Below are positions 33,020-43,316 of a stretch of 64,000 nt of DNA, in pieces. The translations under genes and the position numbers were made by a program. Each line of letters starts with the position of its first letter. The stretch's first letter is position 1. The stretch comes from Psychromonas marina (GTDB lineage: Bacteria; Pseudomonadota; Gammaproteobacteria; Enterobacterales; Psychromonadaceae), in assembly GCF_030161115.1 (NCBI RefSeq), contig NZ_BSPQ01000016.1, positions 90,231-154,230 of the forward strand. Direction: 5' to 3'. The notes beneath the pieces are model-generated. The model saw nothing but the letters and a program-made list of their open reading frames with translations. It did no database searches and was not told where the DNA came from.

Positions 33020-34744
33020 CTATTTAGGTGCTTTATTATTCACTTCTGACTTAAAAATAAGGCCTTCTTGATTGGTATCGATGCTCAACTGCATACGTGC
33101 ATCGTATTCAGTTAAGAACATTGCTTCCTCAGGTATCTCTTCACCAGCAAGCTCGGTTGCAGTAATGATCGGCGTTACCATTTTCTTAAAGTCAAAACTT
33201 AAATCAAAAAGTCCATTTTTAGACAGTGACTCAGAGGCTAATGCGTTAGCTACTTTTTCACCTTTATCACCGCTATAGATAACCAAATGATTACCTTTAA
33301 TCGCGACTTTAGGATCGATTTTCATTTCAGGGGGGATCGGGATAATCGTATTTAACGCGATGGGTTCACCACCACTCGTGAGTTGCACATGTTGCAGTGC
33401 AGGTAGAAACATTTTTGCCGAGTTAAACAGTTGTTCAGGTGTATCTGCAGAGATTGTAAACAGTGCGTCTAAGCTATCAAGTTGTGCTTTATTACCCTTT
33501 TTAGAGATACTGTAATCTAATAGTCCTGCGCTTACACCTTGCAAACCATTGGTGAAATTTGCGCTCATACCAGCCATGCCAACTACATCACCAGATTGGG
33601 ATATTTGAGTTTGTATTTCAGCCAATGGTTGGCAACTAAAGGCGGGGGTTTGTAAATCTCGCCATACGGTATTTAACGTATGAGAGAATTCGCTGCTATC
33701 TAATCCAAGGCCCATTGCTAATACGTTATTGTGAACATCACTTGTGTACTTAGGAATAAAACCACGAAGCGCAGTAAGAGCGTTTAAAATAACTTGATTA
33801 TTGCTTTCAACAACCGTGGAAAAACCAATCGTTGATTCTTTTGCAGTGATATCAAGTTGTGTATAACCTGCCACGGTGCGTGGCCAGTTTGCAGCAATCG
33901 TTGCCAGTTCTGAAGCGCACTGTTCGGTGCGTATTTGTTCCAGGTAACCGCCAGTGCCTAATTTTTGCTGCATTGTGCTGAGTTGTGTCGCAAGTTGGTT
34001 ACCGTCCTGTGTGGTTAACCCTTTTATCAGTTCAACATGGTCAATAAAACCGACGCTTGCTTGCTGAAAGTTATGCTGTTTGATGATCTGTTCAACCTTG
34101 CCACTGTCAGCAATTGAATGTTCAGCTTTGGTTAGCCCTAATGCACTAGCAAGTAATGTTTCTTCATTGTGAGCACTGTTAAAGGTGATCGTTAATAAGC
34201 CCTTGTCGATAGCGACAATCACCTCTGCGTTAACCGGATCGGTTGGATCACTAATGGCATATGCACGATAGCTAATCGTTTGTAATTTAACCGCTTTATG
34301 GGAAAATCCGCTGTCTAACTCTGCTTTATCAAGTAGATCCCAAAAGGCTTGCTCATTGGCGATCTCTATTTTAAATACCGGTAACAAACCTAAGGTATAA
34401 AAATAAGCGCGGACATCATCGGGTAAACCAAAGGTTTTAACCAGTAAATCAGCATCGGTTAATCCTGCTTCATAGCTTTTTATGAGACTAAGCAAAAAGC
34501 TAGCACCAGGTTGTGTTGACGCTGCATTTTCATCTGACGCTTGTTGTTCGTTTGGATCAATGATTCTAGGGGCTGAGGCGATGTAATTTTTTAATGGAAA
34601 AGGTTCAAGCTGAGCGGCAAAAAGTGGTGTATCGGCTGGAATGTAGTCAAGCACATTATAACTTGGTGTGGAATCTTGCTGGCTCATTATAACTGCGCCA
34701 GCACCTGCTGCTAAAATAGCGCCTGCAATGATTGTTTTATTCAA
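33020..34744 (-). CDS. Exported hypothetical protein (DUF3352-like)
   Basis: The 574-residue protein starts with a hydrophobic export or anchor segment (TIIAGAILAAGAGAVIM). The next part, VLDYIPADTPLFAAQLEPFP, recalls the PADTPL opening of DUF3352 proteins. The remainder is a long, globular, alternating alpha/beta sequence with few cysteines and no catalytic motif that I recognise. It is a monocistronic-looking minus-strand gene just before the xni-ppnN pair, with 87 bp between them. The function is unknown, and I would not assign one. The family resemblance is weak and based on the N-terminal segment only. Confidence 0.6.
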   Translation of the reverse strand: MNKTIIAGAILAAGAGAVIMSQQDSTPSYNVLDYIPADTPLFAAQLEPFPLKNYIASAPRIIDPNEQQASDENAASTQPGASFLLSLIKSYEAGLTDADLLVKTFGLPDDVRAYFYTLGLLPVFKIEIANEQAFWDLLDKAELDSGFSHKAVKLQTISYRAYAISDPTDPVNAEVIVAIDKGLLTITFNSAHNEETLLASALGLTKAEHSIADSGKVEQIIKQHNFQQASVGFIDHVELIKGLTTQDGNQLATQLSTMQQKLGTGGYLEQIRTEQCASELATIAANWPRTVAGYTQLDITAKESTIGFSTVVESNNQVILNALTALRGFIPKYTSDVHNNVLAMGLGLDSSEFSHTLNTVWRDLQTPAFSCQPLAEIQTQISQSGDVVGMAGMSANFTNGLQGVSAGLLDYSISKKGNKAQLDSLDALFTISADTPEQLFNSAKMFLPALQHVQLTSGGEPIALNTIIPIPPEMKIDPKVAIKGNHLVIYSGDKGEKVANALASESLSKNGLFDLSFDFKKMVTPIITATELAGEEIPEEAMFLTEYDARMQLSIDTNQEGLIFKSEVNNKAPK

Positions 34745-34831
34745 TTGATTTACTCCATCAGATTATGTATTAGTTTATCTTACTAAAAATCTGCTGGTTC
34801 GCTATTTAAAAATTCACTTTTTAGTGATTTA

Positions 34832-35617
34832 TTATCGGTTCGGGTTGTAGCGTAAATCTTGTAGGTTAAAACCGAGCTCGATATCTGTTTTCAGCGTCAC
34901 TAACTGTTTAGCAAGCAAAGCCTCCTGTTGTTGGTTTTTTACTTTCATTAAGCGTTTATCTTTCTCATCAATCGGACTCGCGAATAAGTTCTGTAAATCA
35001 CCGTATTGGTTAAGTAATGCTAATGCGCCTTTTTCACCTACGCCTTCCACACCTTTGATCGCACTACTAGAAATACCTGTTATTGCCCAAAAGTCAGTTA
35101 ACTTATCAACGCTTAAGCTCATTTTATTAAGTACACGCCCAGTATCGGTATAACTGTTCTGAAAGTAATCGTAGATCAGCGTCTGTTTATCGAGTAATTG
35201 ATAAAAACCCTTATCGGTCGAGACTATAATCGATTTATGGCCATTTTTTGCCATTTTAGTAGTTAGGGTTGCAATCAAGTCATCAGCTTCATCTGATTCC
35301 GTTACCAGTGACTCAATACCCATCTCGTAAAAGCTATCTTGAATATTACCTAAGTCTGCTTTTAGTTGTTCAGGTATCGGTTTTCTGCCCTGCTTGTATT
35401 GTGCATAAAGCTGATGACGCCAACTGTGCGCGTGGCTATCAAAGACACAAATAACGTGGGTTGGATGATGAATATTGATTAGCTTTTTTAGCGCATTGCA
35501 AGCGGTGCTATTGGTCACATCAAGTACAGCTTGGCTCTGTTGCTGTTGTTTTTCTTGTACGGCGTAGATGCGACGGATTAAGTTCATCGCATCAATAATG
35601 AGAAGGGTGGCGATCAT
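34832..35617 (-). CDS. xni: Flap endonuclease Xni
   Basis: The 261-residue protein resembles the 5'-3' exonuclease domain of DNA polymerase I. LLIIDAMNLIRRIYAV, VICVFDSHAHSWRHQLYAQYK, ESDEADDLIATL, VSTDKGFYQLL and GISSSAIKGVEGVGEKGA (helix-hairpin-helix) follow in family order. As in E. coli Xni (ExoIX), the set of metal-binding acidic residues is smaller than in Pol I, giving structure-specific flap endonuclease activity. Its ATG directly follows the ppnN stop codon, so the two are co-transcribed; the ppnN/xni pairing is also close in E. coli. Confidence 0.9.
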   Translation of the reverse strand: MIATLLIIDAMNLIRRIYAVQEKQQQQSQAVLDVTNSTACNALKKLINIHHPTHVICVFDSHAHSWRHQLYAQYKQGRKPIPEQLKADLGNIQDSFYEMGIESLVTESDEADDLIATLTTKMAKNGHKSIIVSTDKGFYQLLDKQTLIYDYFQNSYTDTGRVLNKMSLSVDKLTDFWAITGISSSAIKGVEGVGEKGALALLNQYGDLQNLFASPIDEKDKRLMKVKNQQQEALLAKQLVTLKTDIELGFNLQDLRYNPNR

Positions 35618-36973
35618 TTAGCTGATTATCTTATAGCAGGGTGTATAAACCGTGCCTGGTAGTTTCATTCGTCCCTGTTTTATAAAGCTTTCTAATAAAA
35701 TATCAACTTTTTTCATCAATCTCTTTTCCCCTTTTATTTGAAATGGCCCTAATTCTTCAATTGATTTTATTCCTTCATCTTTAACGTTGCCACCAACAAT
35801 ACCTGAAAATACGCGTCGTAAATTTGAAGCTAGCTCTTGAACCGGCTGATCTTTATGCAAAGCAAGATTAGCCATGTTTTCATGATTAGGGATAAAGGGA
35901 TGCTGAAAAGGCTCATCTATTTTAAGTGACCAGTTATAGGAATAAGCATCACCGATAGCCCGGCGATATTCAGTGACTTTCTGCATTGAACGCTTGATCA
36001 CTCGTGCCACAAGGGCTGAATCATCAATGATAATTTGGTAGTGGCGACGTGCCTCTTCACCGAGTGTATCTGCGATAAATTGATCGATTGCCTTGAAATA
36101 GTCTTCGCTCTCTTTCGGACCGGTTAAAATAATGGGGAGGGGTTGACGTTTATTTTCAGGATGCATCATGATGCCAAGTATATATAGCAGCTCCTCTGCA
36201 GTCCCTGGGCCTCCAGGGAAGATGACAATGCTATGTGCAACACGTACAAAAGCTTCAAGGCGCTTTTCAATATCGGGCAGTATTACTAGTTCATTTACTA
36301 TCGGATTAGGTGGTTCTGCAGCAATAATACCGGGCTCAGTTAAACCGATATAGCGACCATTTTTTACCCGTTGTTTCGCATGGCCAACGGTTGCTCCTTT
36401 CATCGGTCCTTCCATTGCTCCTGGACCACAACCGGTACAGATATTCAGCTCGCGTAATCCGAGTTGGCTTCCCACTTCACGGGTATAATGAAACTCGATG
36501 TCGTTAATGGAATGACCACCCCAGCAAACAACCACATTTGGCTCTACGCCTGCTTTAAGAATATTGGCGTTACGTAAAATAGAAAAGACCAGGCTGGTGA
36601 TTTGCGAACTCGCATCTTGCCCTGGTTCCATCGCCAGTTCGATACGTTTATCGACGTAGAGTAGGTCTCTGAGTACCGAGAAGAGGTGCTCTTGAATACC
36701 TTTTATTAATTCCCCATCAGTAAATGCTTCAACAGGTGGGTTTTGTAATTCAATTTTAACCCCACGCTCTTGGTGCAATACATTAATTTTGAAGTCTTTA
36801 TATTTTTCTAAAATCTCTTTGCTGCTATCGGTTTGGCTTCCAGAGTTGAGTACCGCAAGTGAGCAATTACGAAAAAGTTGGTAAATTTCACTGGAAGCAG
36901 AGTCCTGTAGTTGGTTTACTTCTAGTTGAGAAAGTAGGGCCATGCTGCCAACGGGGCTGATATGAGAGATCAT
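35618..36973 (-). CDS. ppnN: Nucleotide 5'-monophosphate nucleosidase PpnN (LOG family)
   Basis: The 451-residue protein matches PpnN (YgdH) in length and domains. An N-terminal regulatory domain (about residues 1-140) and a LOG-type Rossmann core with [20 protein letters not shown] and [19 protein letters not shown] (the PGGxGTxxE nucleosidase motif) precede a C-terminal helical domain ending near residue 451. PpnN cleaves nucleoside monophosphates to base and ribose 5-phosphate and is activated by (p)ppGpp in E. coli. It is followed immediately by xni. Confidence 0.93.
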   Translation of the reverse strand: MISHISPVGSMALLSQLEVNQLQDSASSEIYQLFRNCSLAVLNSGSQTDSSKEILEKYKDFKINVLHQERGVKIELQNPPVEAFTDGELIKGIQEHLFSVLRDLLYVDKRIELAMEPGQDASSQITSLVFSILRNANILKAGVEPNVVVCWGGHSINDIEFHYTREVGSQLGLRELNICTGCGPGAMEGPMKGATVGHAKQRVKNGRYIGLTEPGIIAAEPPNPIVNELVILPDIEKRLEAFVRVAHSIVIFPGGPGTAEELLYILGIMMHPENKRQPLPIILTGPKESEDYFKAIDQFIADTLGEEARRHYQIIIDDSALVARVIKRSMQKVTEYRRAIGDAYSYNWSLKIDEPFQHPFIPNHENMANLALHKDQPVQELASNLRRVFSGIVGGNVKDEGIKSIEELGPFQIKGEKRLMKKVDILLESFIKQGRMKLPGTVYTPCYKIIS

Positions 36974-37137
36974 AATGCTTCCTTAAAGAGGGAGAGTGAC
37001 AACGATTAAATGCTATTCAGAGCTATTAAGCGTAAACCATACTCGCCAGACTTCAAGATTAAAAACCATATCAAATCAGGTCACTAAGGAGATAAAAAGA
37101 TTTAATATGGCCCGTTACAGAAGGCTAATCGTCGCTA

Positions 37138-38613
37138 TTAGCTGGTAACCAAACTATTATCAAAGTTGACCACTCGATTACGACCATTACTTTTTGCATG
37201 GTATAGGGCTTGGTCAGCACGCTCAAAAGCACTTTCAATATCATCTTCTTTTTGAAAGCTAGTGCAACCTATTGAAATAGTTATGCTAATACTCTGCTTT
37301 TTAAATTTGAAGGGGATGTTTTTAATTGCACAACGTAATTTTTCAAGTGCAATTTGCGATTGTTGATTGGTTATTTCTGGTAATAATAGCGCAAACTCTT
37401 CTCCCCCAAAACGTGCAATAAAATCGGTATTTCTCACCAGTTTTTGCAATGTTTGAGCAATCACATTAAGCACTTTGTCGCCTGCTAAGTGCCCAAAAGT
37501 ATCATTAATGACTTTAAACTTATCAATATCAATAACCGCTATAGTCAGTGGGTGTTCGTAACGTTTGTAGCGTGTGTACTCAATTTGTAAACGTTCGCTC
37601 CATGCCGCACGATTTGGGATTTTGGTTAAAAAATCGACATGCAGTTGTTGGCTTTGATGCTTAAGTGTTTTTTGATAATTCTTAGTTTCATTTTGCAGCT
37701 CTTTTATTTGTCTTACCATACCTTGAAATTGATGGCGTACCTGCTGCTCTTTTGTCGATTCTCTTGCGAGGATCATCTGTTCAACATTATAAACATAGTC
37801 ATAAATATGTTTTTGTAAGGTGAGTAAGTCTTTGCTTTCTACCGTAACTTTTTTTAGTGCGGTTGATTGCTTTTGAATACTTTTTACACACTCTTCTTGG
37901 TCTTTGAAGGAGTTTTCTGCTTGCTTGATATTTTTAGCAAAATCAAGATAAAACTGAGTAAGACTATCGTTGAGCGTGTATAAAAAGTGTCGAGAAGAGC
38001 GACGTTCTTCACGGTTACTATCGATAATAATGGAAATAATTTGTAAACAATATTGCGGTAATAGAAGTGGGTCTTCTTCGTTGGAAATTTTAACTCTGAT
38101 CTCTTCTAGTTTTTTACTGTAGCTACGACCGACGTCAAGGTCGAGAATCACCTGCTGTAATTCATCACAAATATTTGCGATCAGGGGAGCATCATCATGG
38201 GCGCTACTTTGTATATTTTTATTTTTATTAAGCTCAATCACCACACGCTGGTAAATTTTAATAATATTGGTTAATTCAGTGTGGTGTTCAAGGATCGTAT
38301 AGGGGGGGGATATCTGTGTTGAATCATTAACTCTTTTTGTGCTTGCTTCTGATAGGTTAGATAGTTTCTTTAACTGTAATTGTGATTGAGAAACAATGAG
38401 TCGACCTTCTGATAACGTATCTTCAATGGGAAAATGAAGTTCATTAAGTTGCTCAACACAATCATCATAAAGATCTTCAATGACGGCGCCAGAGCTACTA
38501 TGCTGTAATTTGCTTAAAAAAGATTGCTGATATCTATCAAATTTTTTACTTTGACGAGAAGTTCGTTTTAATAGTTGTTTAAGCAACTTTAATGTAGCTA
38601 AAGGCGAGGGCAT
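37138..38613 (-). CDS. Cytoplasmic diguanylate cyclase (GGDEF domain)
   Basis: The 491-residue protein lacks membrane helices. The first 320 residues are charged and helical, with likely coiled coils (LLQKHIYDYVYNVEQMI, GMVRQIKELQNETKNYQ), a probable sensory or dimerisation part. The C-terminal GGDEF domain (about 325-485) contains FLTKIPNRAAWSERL, AVIDIDKFKVINDTFGHLAGD and the active GGEEF at 403-407. An I-site RxxD (Arg394-Asp397) sits five residues before it, so product inhibition is expected. It should make cyclic di-GMP. The input signal is unknown. Confidence 0.92.
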   Translation of the reverse strand: MPSPLATLKLLKQLLKRTSRQSKKFDRYQQSFLSKLQHSSSGAVIEDLYDDCVEQLNELHFPIEDTLSEGRLIVSQSQLQLKKLSNLSEASTKRVNDSTQISPPYTILEHHTELTNIIKIYQRVVIELNKNKNIQSSAHDDAPLIANICDELQQVILDLDVGRSYSKKLEEIRVKISNEEDPLLLPQYCLQIISIIIDSNREERRSSRHFLYTLNDSLTQFYLDFAKNIKQAENSFKDQEECVKSIQKQSTALKKVTVESKDLLTLQKHIYDYVYNVEQMILARESTKEQQVRHQFQGMVRQIKELQNETKNYQKTLKHQSQQLHVDFLTKIPNRAAWSERLQIEYTRYKRYEHPLTIAVIDIDKFKVINDTFGHLAGDKVLNVIAQTLQKLVRNTDFIARFGGEEFALLLPEITNQQSQIALEKLRCAIKNIPFKFKKQSISITISIGCTSFQKEDDIESAFERADQALYHAKSNGRNRVVNFDNSLVTS

Positions 38614-38790
38614 AGTATTTCAATCCATTAAAGTAATTATTAAAATCTTTATTAATTTACACCCTTATTAGGCAATTGAAAATGGGCCGTGATAAATTAT
38701 TGCCTTATCAGTCACATATGTTCACCAAAGGGAGTCTTATTATTAAGAATTAGTGACTTATGTGCAAGTTTTTAACGTGCTTAATGTAAA

Positions 38791-41010
38791 TTAACTGTCT
38801 ATCTCTGGCCAATGAAAGTGATGGGACTGATAATTACTGTTTATTTTCACAATTCCCTTTTGGATCGCTTTTTGACCTAAAATCCATAAATCACCGTCAA
38901 AAAATGCGGGCTGTAAGTTATCAATAGCATACAACTCGACCCAATTGCTTCCTTGATAGGTATCACGTAATTGGTTTGCACCAAACAAAGCTAGGCTGGT
39001 CAAATTTAACATGCGTGTTGGGTTAATTGCTCGGCTAACATTATTTAAAAATGGGAAAGCAACAATACCTGTTGTGATAGTGTTAGGCAGATTGTGCTGC
39101 TCTGTAAACTGCAGAAAACAAAGTTCTATTTTTTGTGCAAAAAACTGCGCTTGTTGGTAGTTTTGTTGCTCAGTGATAAACAGAATTTGGTTATCACGCA
39201 CTTGGAAAATATCACTATTCTGTGCAAAAGCAGCGCTCAGATGTTGGCCAAGTTTTTTTTCTAATTTTTTGCCTGCAGTCGCACCTGAAAGCTCGTTTAG
39301 ATGCTCCAAGAAAGGGATATTAACGAGCGCATAATAGAGTGGTATCTCATTGTAAACATAATGGAATCCCTTTCCTTTTGCCTGTTGTGAAGGCAGTTTA
39401 GTACGTGGGTGAATACTAATTTGCTGTTGTAGTGTGTGTTCAGATTCTCTTAATTTACGGTTATAAATGAAAATATAAAATAAACTTAATATGGTAATAA
39501 TTAGTAGGGTTATTGAACTGTAGCTTATTAATGTGAAACGTGTATTTTCATTTTTTAAATCTTTATTTTCTATCTCAAGGTATCTTTTCTGTTGAGTACG
39601 TTCAATCAGGTGCAGTTGCTCACTAATCTGTAACTGCTGTAGGGTAAATAAATGTTCTTTAATTCTATTTTGCAAAGCGTGAAAATTTTTGAAATGAACA
39701 ATCGCCTGTTGGTGGTTACCAGTAATTTCATAACTTGACGCTAACATCTCAAAAGCACGTACGCTTAATTCAGGGTAGCGATCAGAGGCAAGTCTCAATG
39801 TTTTCTCTAGTTGTAAAATAGCCAGTGCAGGGTCTTCATTGATAAGATTTAATCTTGCTAATAATAATAAGCTTTCAATTTGATGGCGCACATCCTTAAG
39901 CCGAGTAAAATGGTAACGTGCATTTTGTAGATACTTTTGTGCAAGCAAACGATGTTTTTGATCTGTTTTACTGGTTACTTGATCGCTGTATACACGGCCT
40001 AGCTCAAGAAAAACCTGTGCTAAAAGGATGTTATCTTTTTTGTCTTGAATTAACTCTAATGCGTTAAATAGGTAGATAAGGGCTTCATTTGTATTTTTCT
40101 TCTTACCTTTTAAAATAGCAAGTTGCATTAAACTATCGACCTGTTTAATACTGTTTTCAGTACCCATGTACAGCTCAACTCGCTGGCTAGCAAAGTCGAT
40201 AGCACGATTGAAAAGATACTTTTGCTGGTAGAGGTCGGCGATGCTTTTTTTAGCTTCACCACTGAGTTTAGTGTAGTTGTATTTATCAGCAGTTTTGTTC
40301 GCAGTGAATAGGTTGGCAACGGCTAATTGTTGTTGGTTTATTTTAGCGTAATAAAGGCCGTAATAATAATCCATCCATGCCGTTAGCTGGATATTTTGAT
40401 TCTTCTCTAATGACTCTTTTGCGGCTTCTAATGTAATGTTTGCATTACGCAGTTGATCATTTTCTAAGGACAGTTTACTGATTGAAAGCAAAAGTTTTGT
40501 TTTAAAATCAGGGTATTTGTTAAGCTCTGAACTCTCTATTTTTCTAAGGCTTGTAGTTAATATTTTTATCAATAGCTGATTATTAAATTCAGGACGATCT
40601 CTTTCTGGAATTTCAGATGCCAATAAATTTAGTGTGCGTAGCTGCTCGATTGAAAAACTTTGTTTACTGAGTAACTGACTCAGTAATTGATAGGCTTGCT
40701 GGTATTGCTCTATTTGTGCATTACACAATGCTAATAGTTGCGTCGAGAAGGTGATGTTTTTACTGAGTGATTGTATTTGATAGGGTATTGCGTCTGATTT
40801 TTTATCAAACGCATTTAATTTTGCAATATAATCTTCAGAATTTTTGATACACATTTTAGGTGCGCTATGACGAACTTTAAACGCATTGAGTATTGGTGCA
40901 GGTACACTCGTCTCAAGCAAATCTAACGCTAAAAGGGAAACTGGAAAGCAGAGCATAAGCATTGCTATACAGAGAGTTAGATAACGTGAGATATGTATCA
41001 TAAAAACCAT
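38791..41010 (-). CDS. Membrane TPR protein with degenerate GGDEF-like domain
   Basis: The 739-residue product has a signal peptide (TLCIAMLMLCFPVSLLALD) and a long TPR-like helical repeat region (about residues 60-470; for example QQLAVANLFTANKTADKYN, LAQVFLELGRVYSDQ, AFEMLASSYEITGNHQQAI). A membrane helix (about 505-528, SSITLLIITILSLFYIFIY) precedes a cytoplasmic C-terminal domain. That domain has GGDEF-like spacing (FLEHLNELSGATAGKKLEKKLG, then FQVRDNQILFITE where GG[DE]EF should be), but the active motif is lost. It may act as a periplasmic sensor or scaffold in cyclic di-GMP control. An ATG three codons in, at 41001, is an equally good start. Confidence 0.78.
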   Translation of the reverse strand: MVFMIHISRYLTLCIAMLMLCFPVSLLALDLLETSVPAPILNAFKVRHSAPKMCIKNSEDYIAKLNAFDKKSDAIPYQIQSLSKNITFSTQLLALCNAQIEQYQQAYQLLSQLLSKQSFSIEQLRTLNLLASEIPERDRPEFNNQLLIKILTTSLRKIESSELNKYPDFKTKLLLSISKLSLENDQLRNANITLEAAKESLEKNQNIQLTAWMDYYYGLYYAKINQQQLAVANLFTANKTADKYNYTKLSGEAKKSIADLYQQKYLFNRAIDFASQRVELYMGTENSIKQVDSLMQLAILKGKKKNTNEALIYLFNALELIQDKKDNILLAQVFLELGRVYSDQVTSKTDQKHRLLAQKYLQNARYHFTRLKDVRHQIESLLLLARLNLINEDPALAILQLEKTLRLASDRYPELSVRAFEMLASSYEITGNHQQAIVHFKNFHALQNRIKEHLFTLQQLQISEQLHLIERTQQKRYLEIENKDLKNENTRFTLISYSSITLLIITILSLFYIFIYNRKLRESEHTLQQQISIHPRTKLPSQQAKGKGFHYVYNEIPLYYALVNIPFLEHLNELSGATAGKKLEKKLGQHLSAAFAQNSDIFQVRDNQILFITEQQNYQQAQFFAQKIELCFLQFTEQHNLPNTITTGIVAFPFLNNVSRAINPTRMLNLTSLALFGANQLRDTYQGSNWVELYAIDNLQPAFFDGDLWILGQKAIQKGIVKINSNYQSHHFHWPEIDS

Positions 41011-41018
41011 TTTTAGGA

Positions 41019-41888
41019 TTATTGACGTAATAAGCGAAGTTGATTTAAGCTTTCATTTTTATCATTGTTTATTTCACTGCATCGATATGGATTAATGTCT
41101 AAACCACCTCGGCGCGTATAGCGTGCGTAGACTGAAAGTGAGTCAATCTCTCCAAACTTCATTAAATCACAGTAGATACGTTCAACGCATTGTTCATGAA
41201 ATTCATTATGTTGACGGAAAGAGATAAGGTAGCGTAACAGTTTTTCACGATCTATTTTTTTACCTGTGTAACTAATTTCAACACTCGCCCAGTCCGGTTG
41301 GCTAGTAATTAAACAGTTTGATTTTAACAAGTTGGAATAGAGTGTTTCTGTCACTGTTTCAGAACAGCAAAGTCCTGTAAGTAAGGTTGGTGTCAGTTGG
41401 TAATTATCAATTTCAATATCAAGGTCGTCTAGACACTCACCTGTAAAGCAACCTAATTGCTCATCAAATTTACCCATATCAGCATTTAATTCAACGCTGA
41501 CGGGTTTATTCGCACAAGCGGAAAGGTCTGCTGCTAAACACTGTTGTACTGATGCAACACTATCAAATTTAGTTTGATTAAAGCTATTAAGGTAAAGTTT
41601 GAACGATTTAGATTCAATTAAGTTATCACTATCAAATGGCACTTTAACGACACCCGTCGCCACCATCGGTTTACCTTTACTATTCAACCACGATAACTCA
41701 TAAATATTCCATAGATCACAGCCTAAAAATGGTAAGTCAGAGGCCACTAATTTCAACTCATCTCGATTCAAACTACGCGGTACACCTTGTAATAGCGAGG
41801 CATCATATTGGCTTTTATATTCCGTTACCTGGCCGAGTGATAGGTTTTGTAATGAAACAGCTTGTGAGTAGAGTGGTTTATTGGTCAT
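41019..41888 (-). CDS. queF: NADPH-dependent 7-cyano-7-deazaguanine reductase QueF
   Basis: The 289-residue protein is the long (two-domain, YqfE/E. coli-type) QueF, which reduces preQ0 to preQ1 for queuosine in tRNA. The N-terminal half includes [22 protein letters not shown] and the [17 protein letters not shown] segment. The catalytic Cys192 is in [14 protein letters not shown], with Asp199 close by as in E. coli. The C-terminal [14 protein letters not shown] is also conserved. It is divergent from syd, the same pairing as in E. coli. Confidence 0.96.
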   Translation of the reverse strand: MTNKPLYSQAVSLQNLSLGQVTEYKSQYDASLLQGVPRSLNRDELKLVASDLPFLGCDLWNIYELSWLNSKGKPMVATGVVKVPFDSDNLIESKSFKLYLNSFNQTKFDSVASVQQCLAADLSACANKPVSVELNADMGKFDEQLGCFTGECLDDLDIEIDNYQLTPTLLTGLCCSETVTETLYSNLLKSNCLITSQPDWASVEISYTGKKIDREKLLRYLISFRQHNEFHEQCVERIYCDLMKFGEIDSLSVYARYTRRGGLDINPYRCSEINNDKNESLNQLRLLRQ

Positions 41889-42010
41889 GGTATTCGCTTT
41901 TTCTAATTTTAATAAATCGTAAAAGGGTGTTAGCTGATGCTATTTTTTATTATTGTTAATATCTGTGTACAATAACCCCATTGTAACTAAATATAAGAAA
42001 TTTTCGAGCA

Positions 42011-42574
42011 ATGAATAACACAATAAAAGCAGCACTGCAGGATCTTCATACGCGCCATGCGAAAATTTGGAAAGATGAGCATAACTCTTTGCCACAACAG
42101 GTTTTCGATGAAGAGTGGATTTCACCTTGTGAGGTTCAGCGTTTACAGGGTGAGTTACTGACTTGGTCGGCAGTTGAACGCGACGTAGAGATCAATTTAG
42201 CGAATATCGAGGAAGCACTTGAAGTCACGTTGCATCCAAGTATAAGTGCACTTTTTTGCTCTTTTTATGCAGACGGTATCCCGTGTTTATTTGAAGGGCA
42301 TCCGATCGACCTTATTCAAGTCTGGAACGATGAAGACTTTAACCTATTGCAAGAAAATATGATTGCGCACTTTATGATGCAAAAACGATTAAAGAAACCC
42401 GCATCAATGTTTATCGCAAGCTGTAGCGATGAGATGCAAGTTATCTCGATTTTAAATGAAACGGGTGAAGTGCAATTAGAAACATTAGGTAAAAAACAGG
42501 AAGCGGTATTAGCACCTGACCTAGAAACGTTTTTAGCTAAATTACAGCCAGTGTTAGGACATGAACAAGACTAG
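42011..42574 (+). CDS. syd: SecY-interacting protein Syd
   Basis: The 187-residue cytosolic protein matches Syd in length and pattern. ALQDLHTRHAKIWKDEHNSLPQ opens the protein, and VTLHPSISALFCSFYADGIPC, LIQVWNDEDFNLLQENMIAHFMMQKRLKKP and GEVQLETLGKKQEAVLAPDLETFLAKLQP follow. Syd binds SecY and affects faulty translocons. The gene shares a divergent upstream region with queF and is followed by a strong terminator. Confidence 0.93.
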   Translation: MNNTIKAALQDLHTRHAKIWKDEHNSLPQQVFDEEWISPCEVQRLQGELLTWSAVERDVEINLANIEEALEVTLHPSISALFCSFYADGIPCLFEGHPIDLIQVWNDEDFNLLQENMIAHFMMQKRLKKPASMFIASCSDEMQVISILNETGEVQLETLGKKQEAVLAPDLETFLAKLQPVLGHEQD

Positions 42575-42616
42575 GTCGCTATTAGTCGTTAGTATTTAGT
42601 GATTAGTAAGTTTAAA

Positions 42617-42655
42617 AAAAAGCCCCGTTGCATATTCACTGCAACGGGGCTTTTT
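42617..42655 (+). terminator. Rho-independent terminator after syd
   Basis: AAAAAGCCCCGTTGC (42617-42631) pairs perfectly with GCAACGGGGCTTTTT (42641-42655) across a 9-base loop. A-runs and T-runs on both sides make it bidirectional, also serving the convergent YcxB-like gene. Confidence 0.95.
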
Positions 42656-42675
42656 GTTTTGATTTTAACTGACAG

Positions 42676-43164
42676 CTAATGACTGACAGCTTTCTTTACA
42701 GTCTTTGCTTTTATAAATTCAATAACTTCATTATCCAAACTGCTTTTAGATAAATAGCTTTGACCGTTATTTTCTAGCTTTAAAATGATACCTAGAGGCG
42801 TTTCATGGATCGCTTTTATCTCACGCCACAGAAAAGTTTGATTTTGATACAGGCTGACTATTTTAATTGCCTCATCATCAATGGTCAGGGTAATACGGTT
42901 ACCTGAGTTTTTACTCCACATCTGTCTTGATAACCACCAAGCTTTAGCGTATTTCCAACTGAAATATTCTACGAATGCCAAAGCAATAAAAAATAAACCG
43001 ACCGCTACGGACTGGTCTGTGAACATCATGATAATAAAACCAAAAGCGAGTAGGGCGCCTATAAAGTTATAACGTATTTTTTTAGGGGGGTTAATGATCG
43101 CTGATTGATCATAACACTCTGAAAAGTGTTCGCGGTCAAGAATAAACTCGCTTGAAAACTGCAT
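42676..43164 (-). CDS. YcxB-like membrane protein
   Basis: The 162-residue protein has two adjacent hydrophobic helices (about 33-70; IGALLAFGFIIMMF and AVGLFFIALAFVEYF). They are followed by a cytoplasmic beta-rich part with RITLTIDDEAIKIVS, TFLWREIKAIHETPLGIILKLEN and YLSKSSLDNEVIEFIKAK, which is the YcxB-like C-terminal domain pattern. The function of this family is unknown. It is a single gene convergent with syd and divergent from metC. Confidence 0.72.
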   Translation of the reverse strand: MQFSSEFILDREHFSECYDQSAIINPPKKIRYNFIGALLAFGFIIMMFTDQSVAVGLFFIALAFVEYFSWKYAKAWWLSRQMWSKNSGNRITLTIDDEAIKIVSLYQNQTFLWREIKAIHETPLGIILKLENNGQSYLSKSSLDNEVIEFIKAKTVKKAVSH

Positions 43165-43316
43165 GTGGAACCTATCTTAAGTAGTAAATTAACGACTAGT
43201 ATATTCTTTTTTGTTTCTGTTATAAACGAAATGAAATGTTAAACTCGTTTTTTGTTTATGTTCAAAATGTTATCAAGTGTTAACATAGCTTTCCCCTACA
43301 TAGTTGGAATAACCTG

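Noticed and set aside
32402..33049. Long open frame encoding a 14-residue repeat protein (RAKAATYK...)
   Set aside because: It exists only because the 42-bp REP unit is a multiple of three and has no stop in this frame. It has no ribosome-binding site, and the underlying repeats are palindromic non-coding elements.
43165..43316. MetJ operator upstream of metC
   Set aside because: No tandem AGACGTCT-like octamers are visible.
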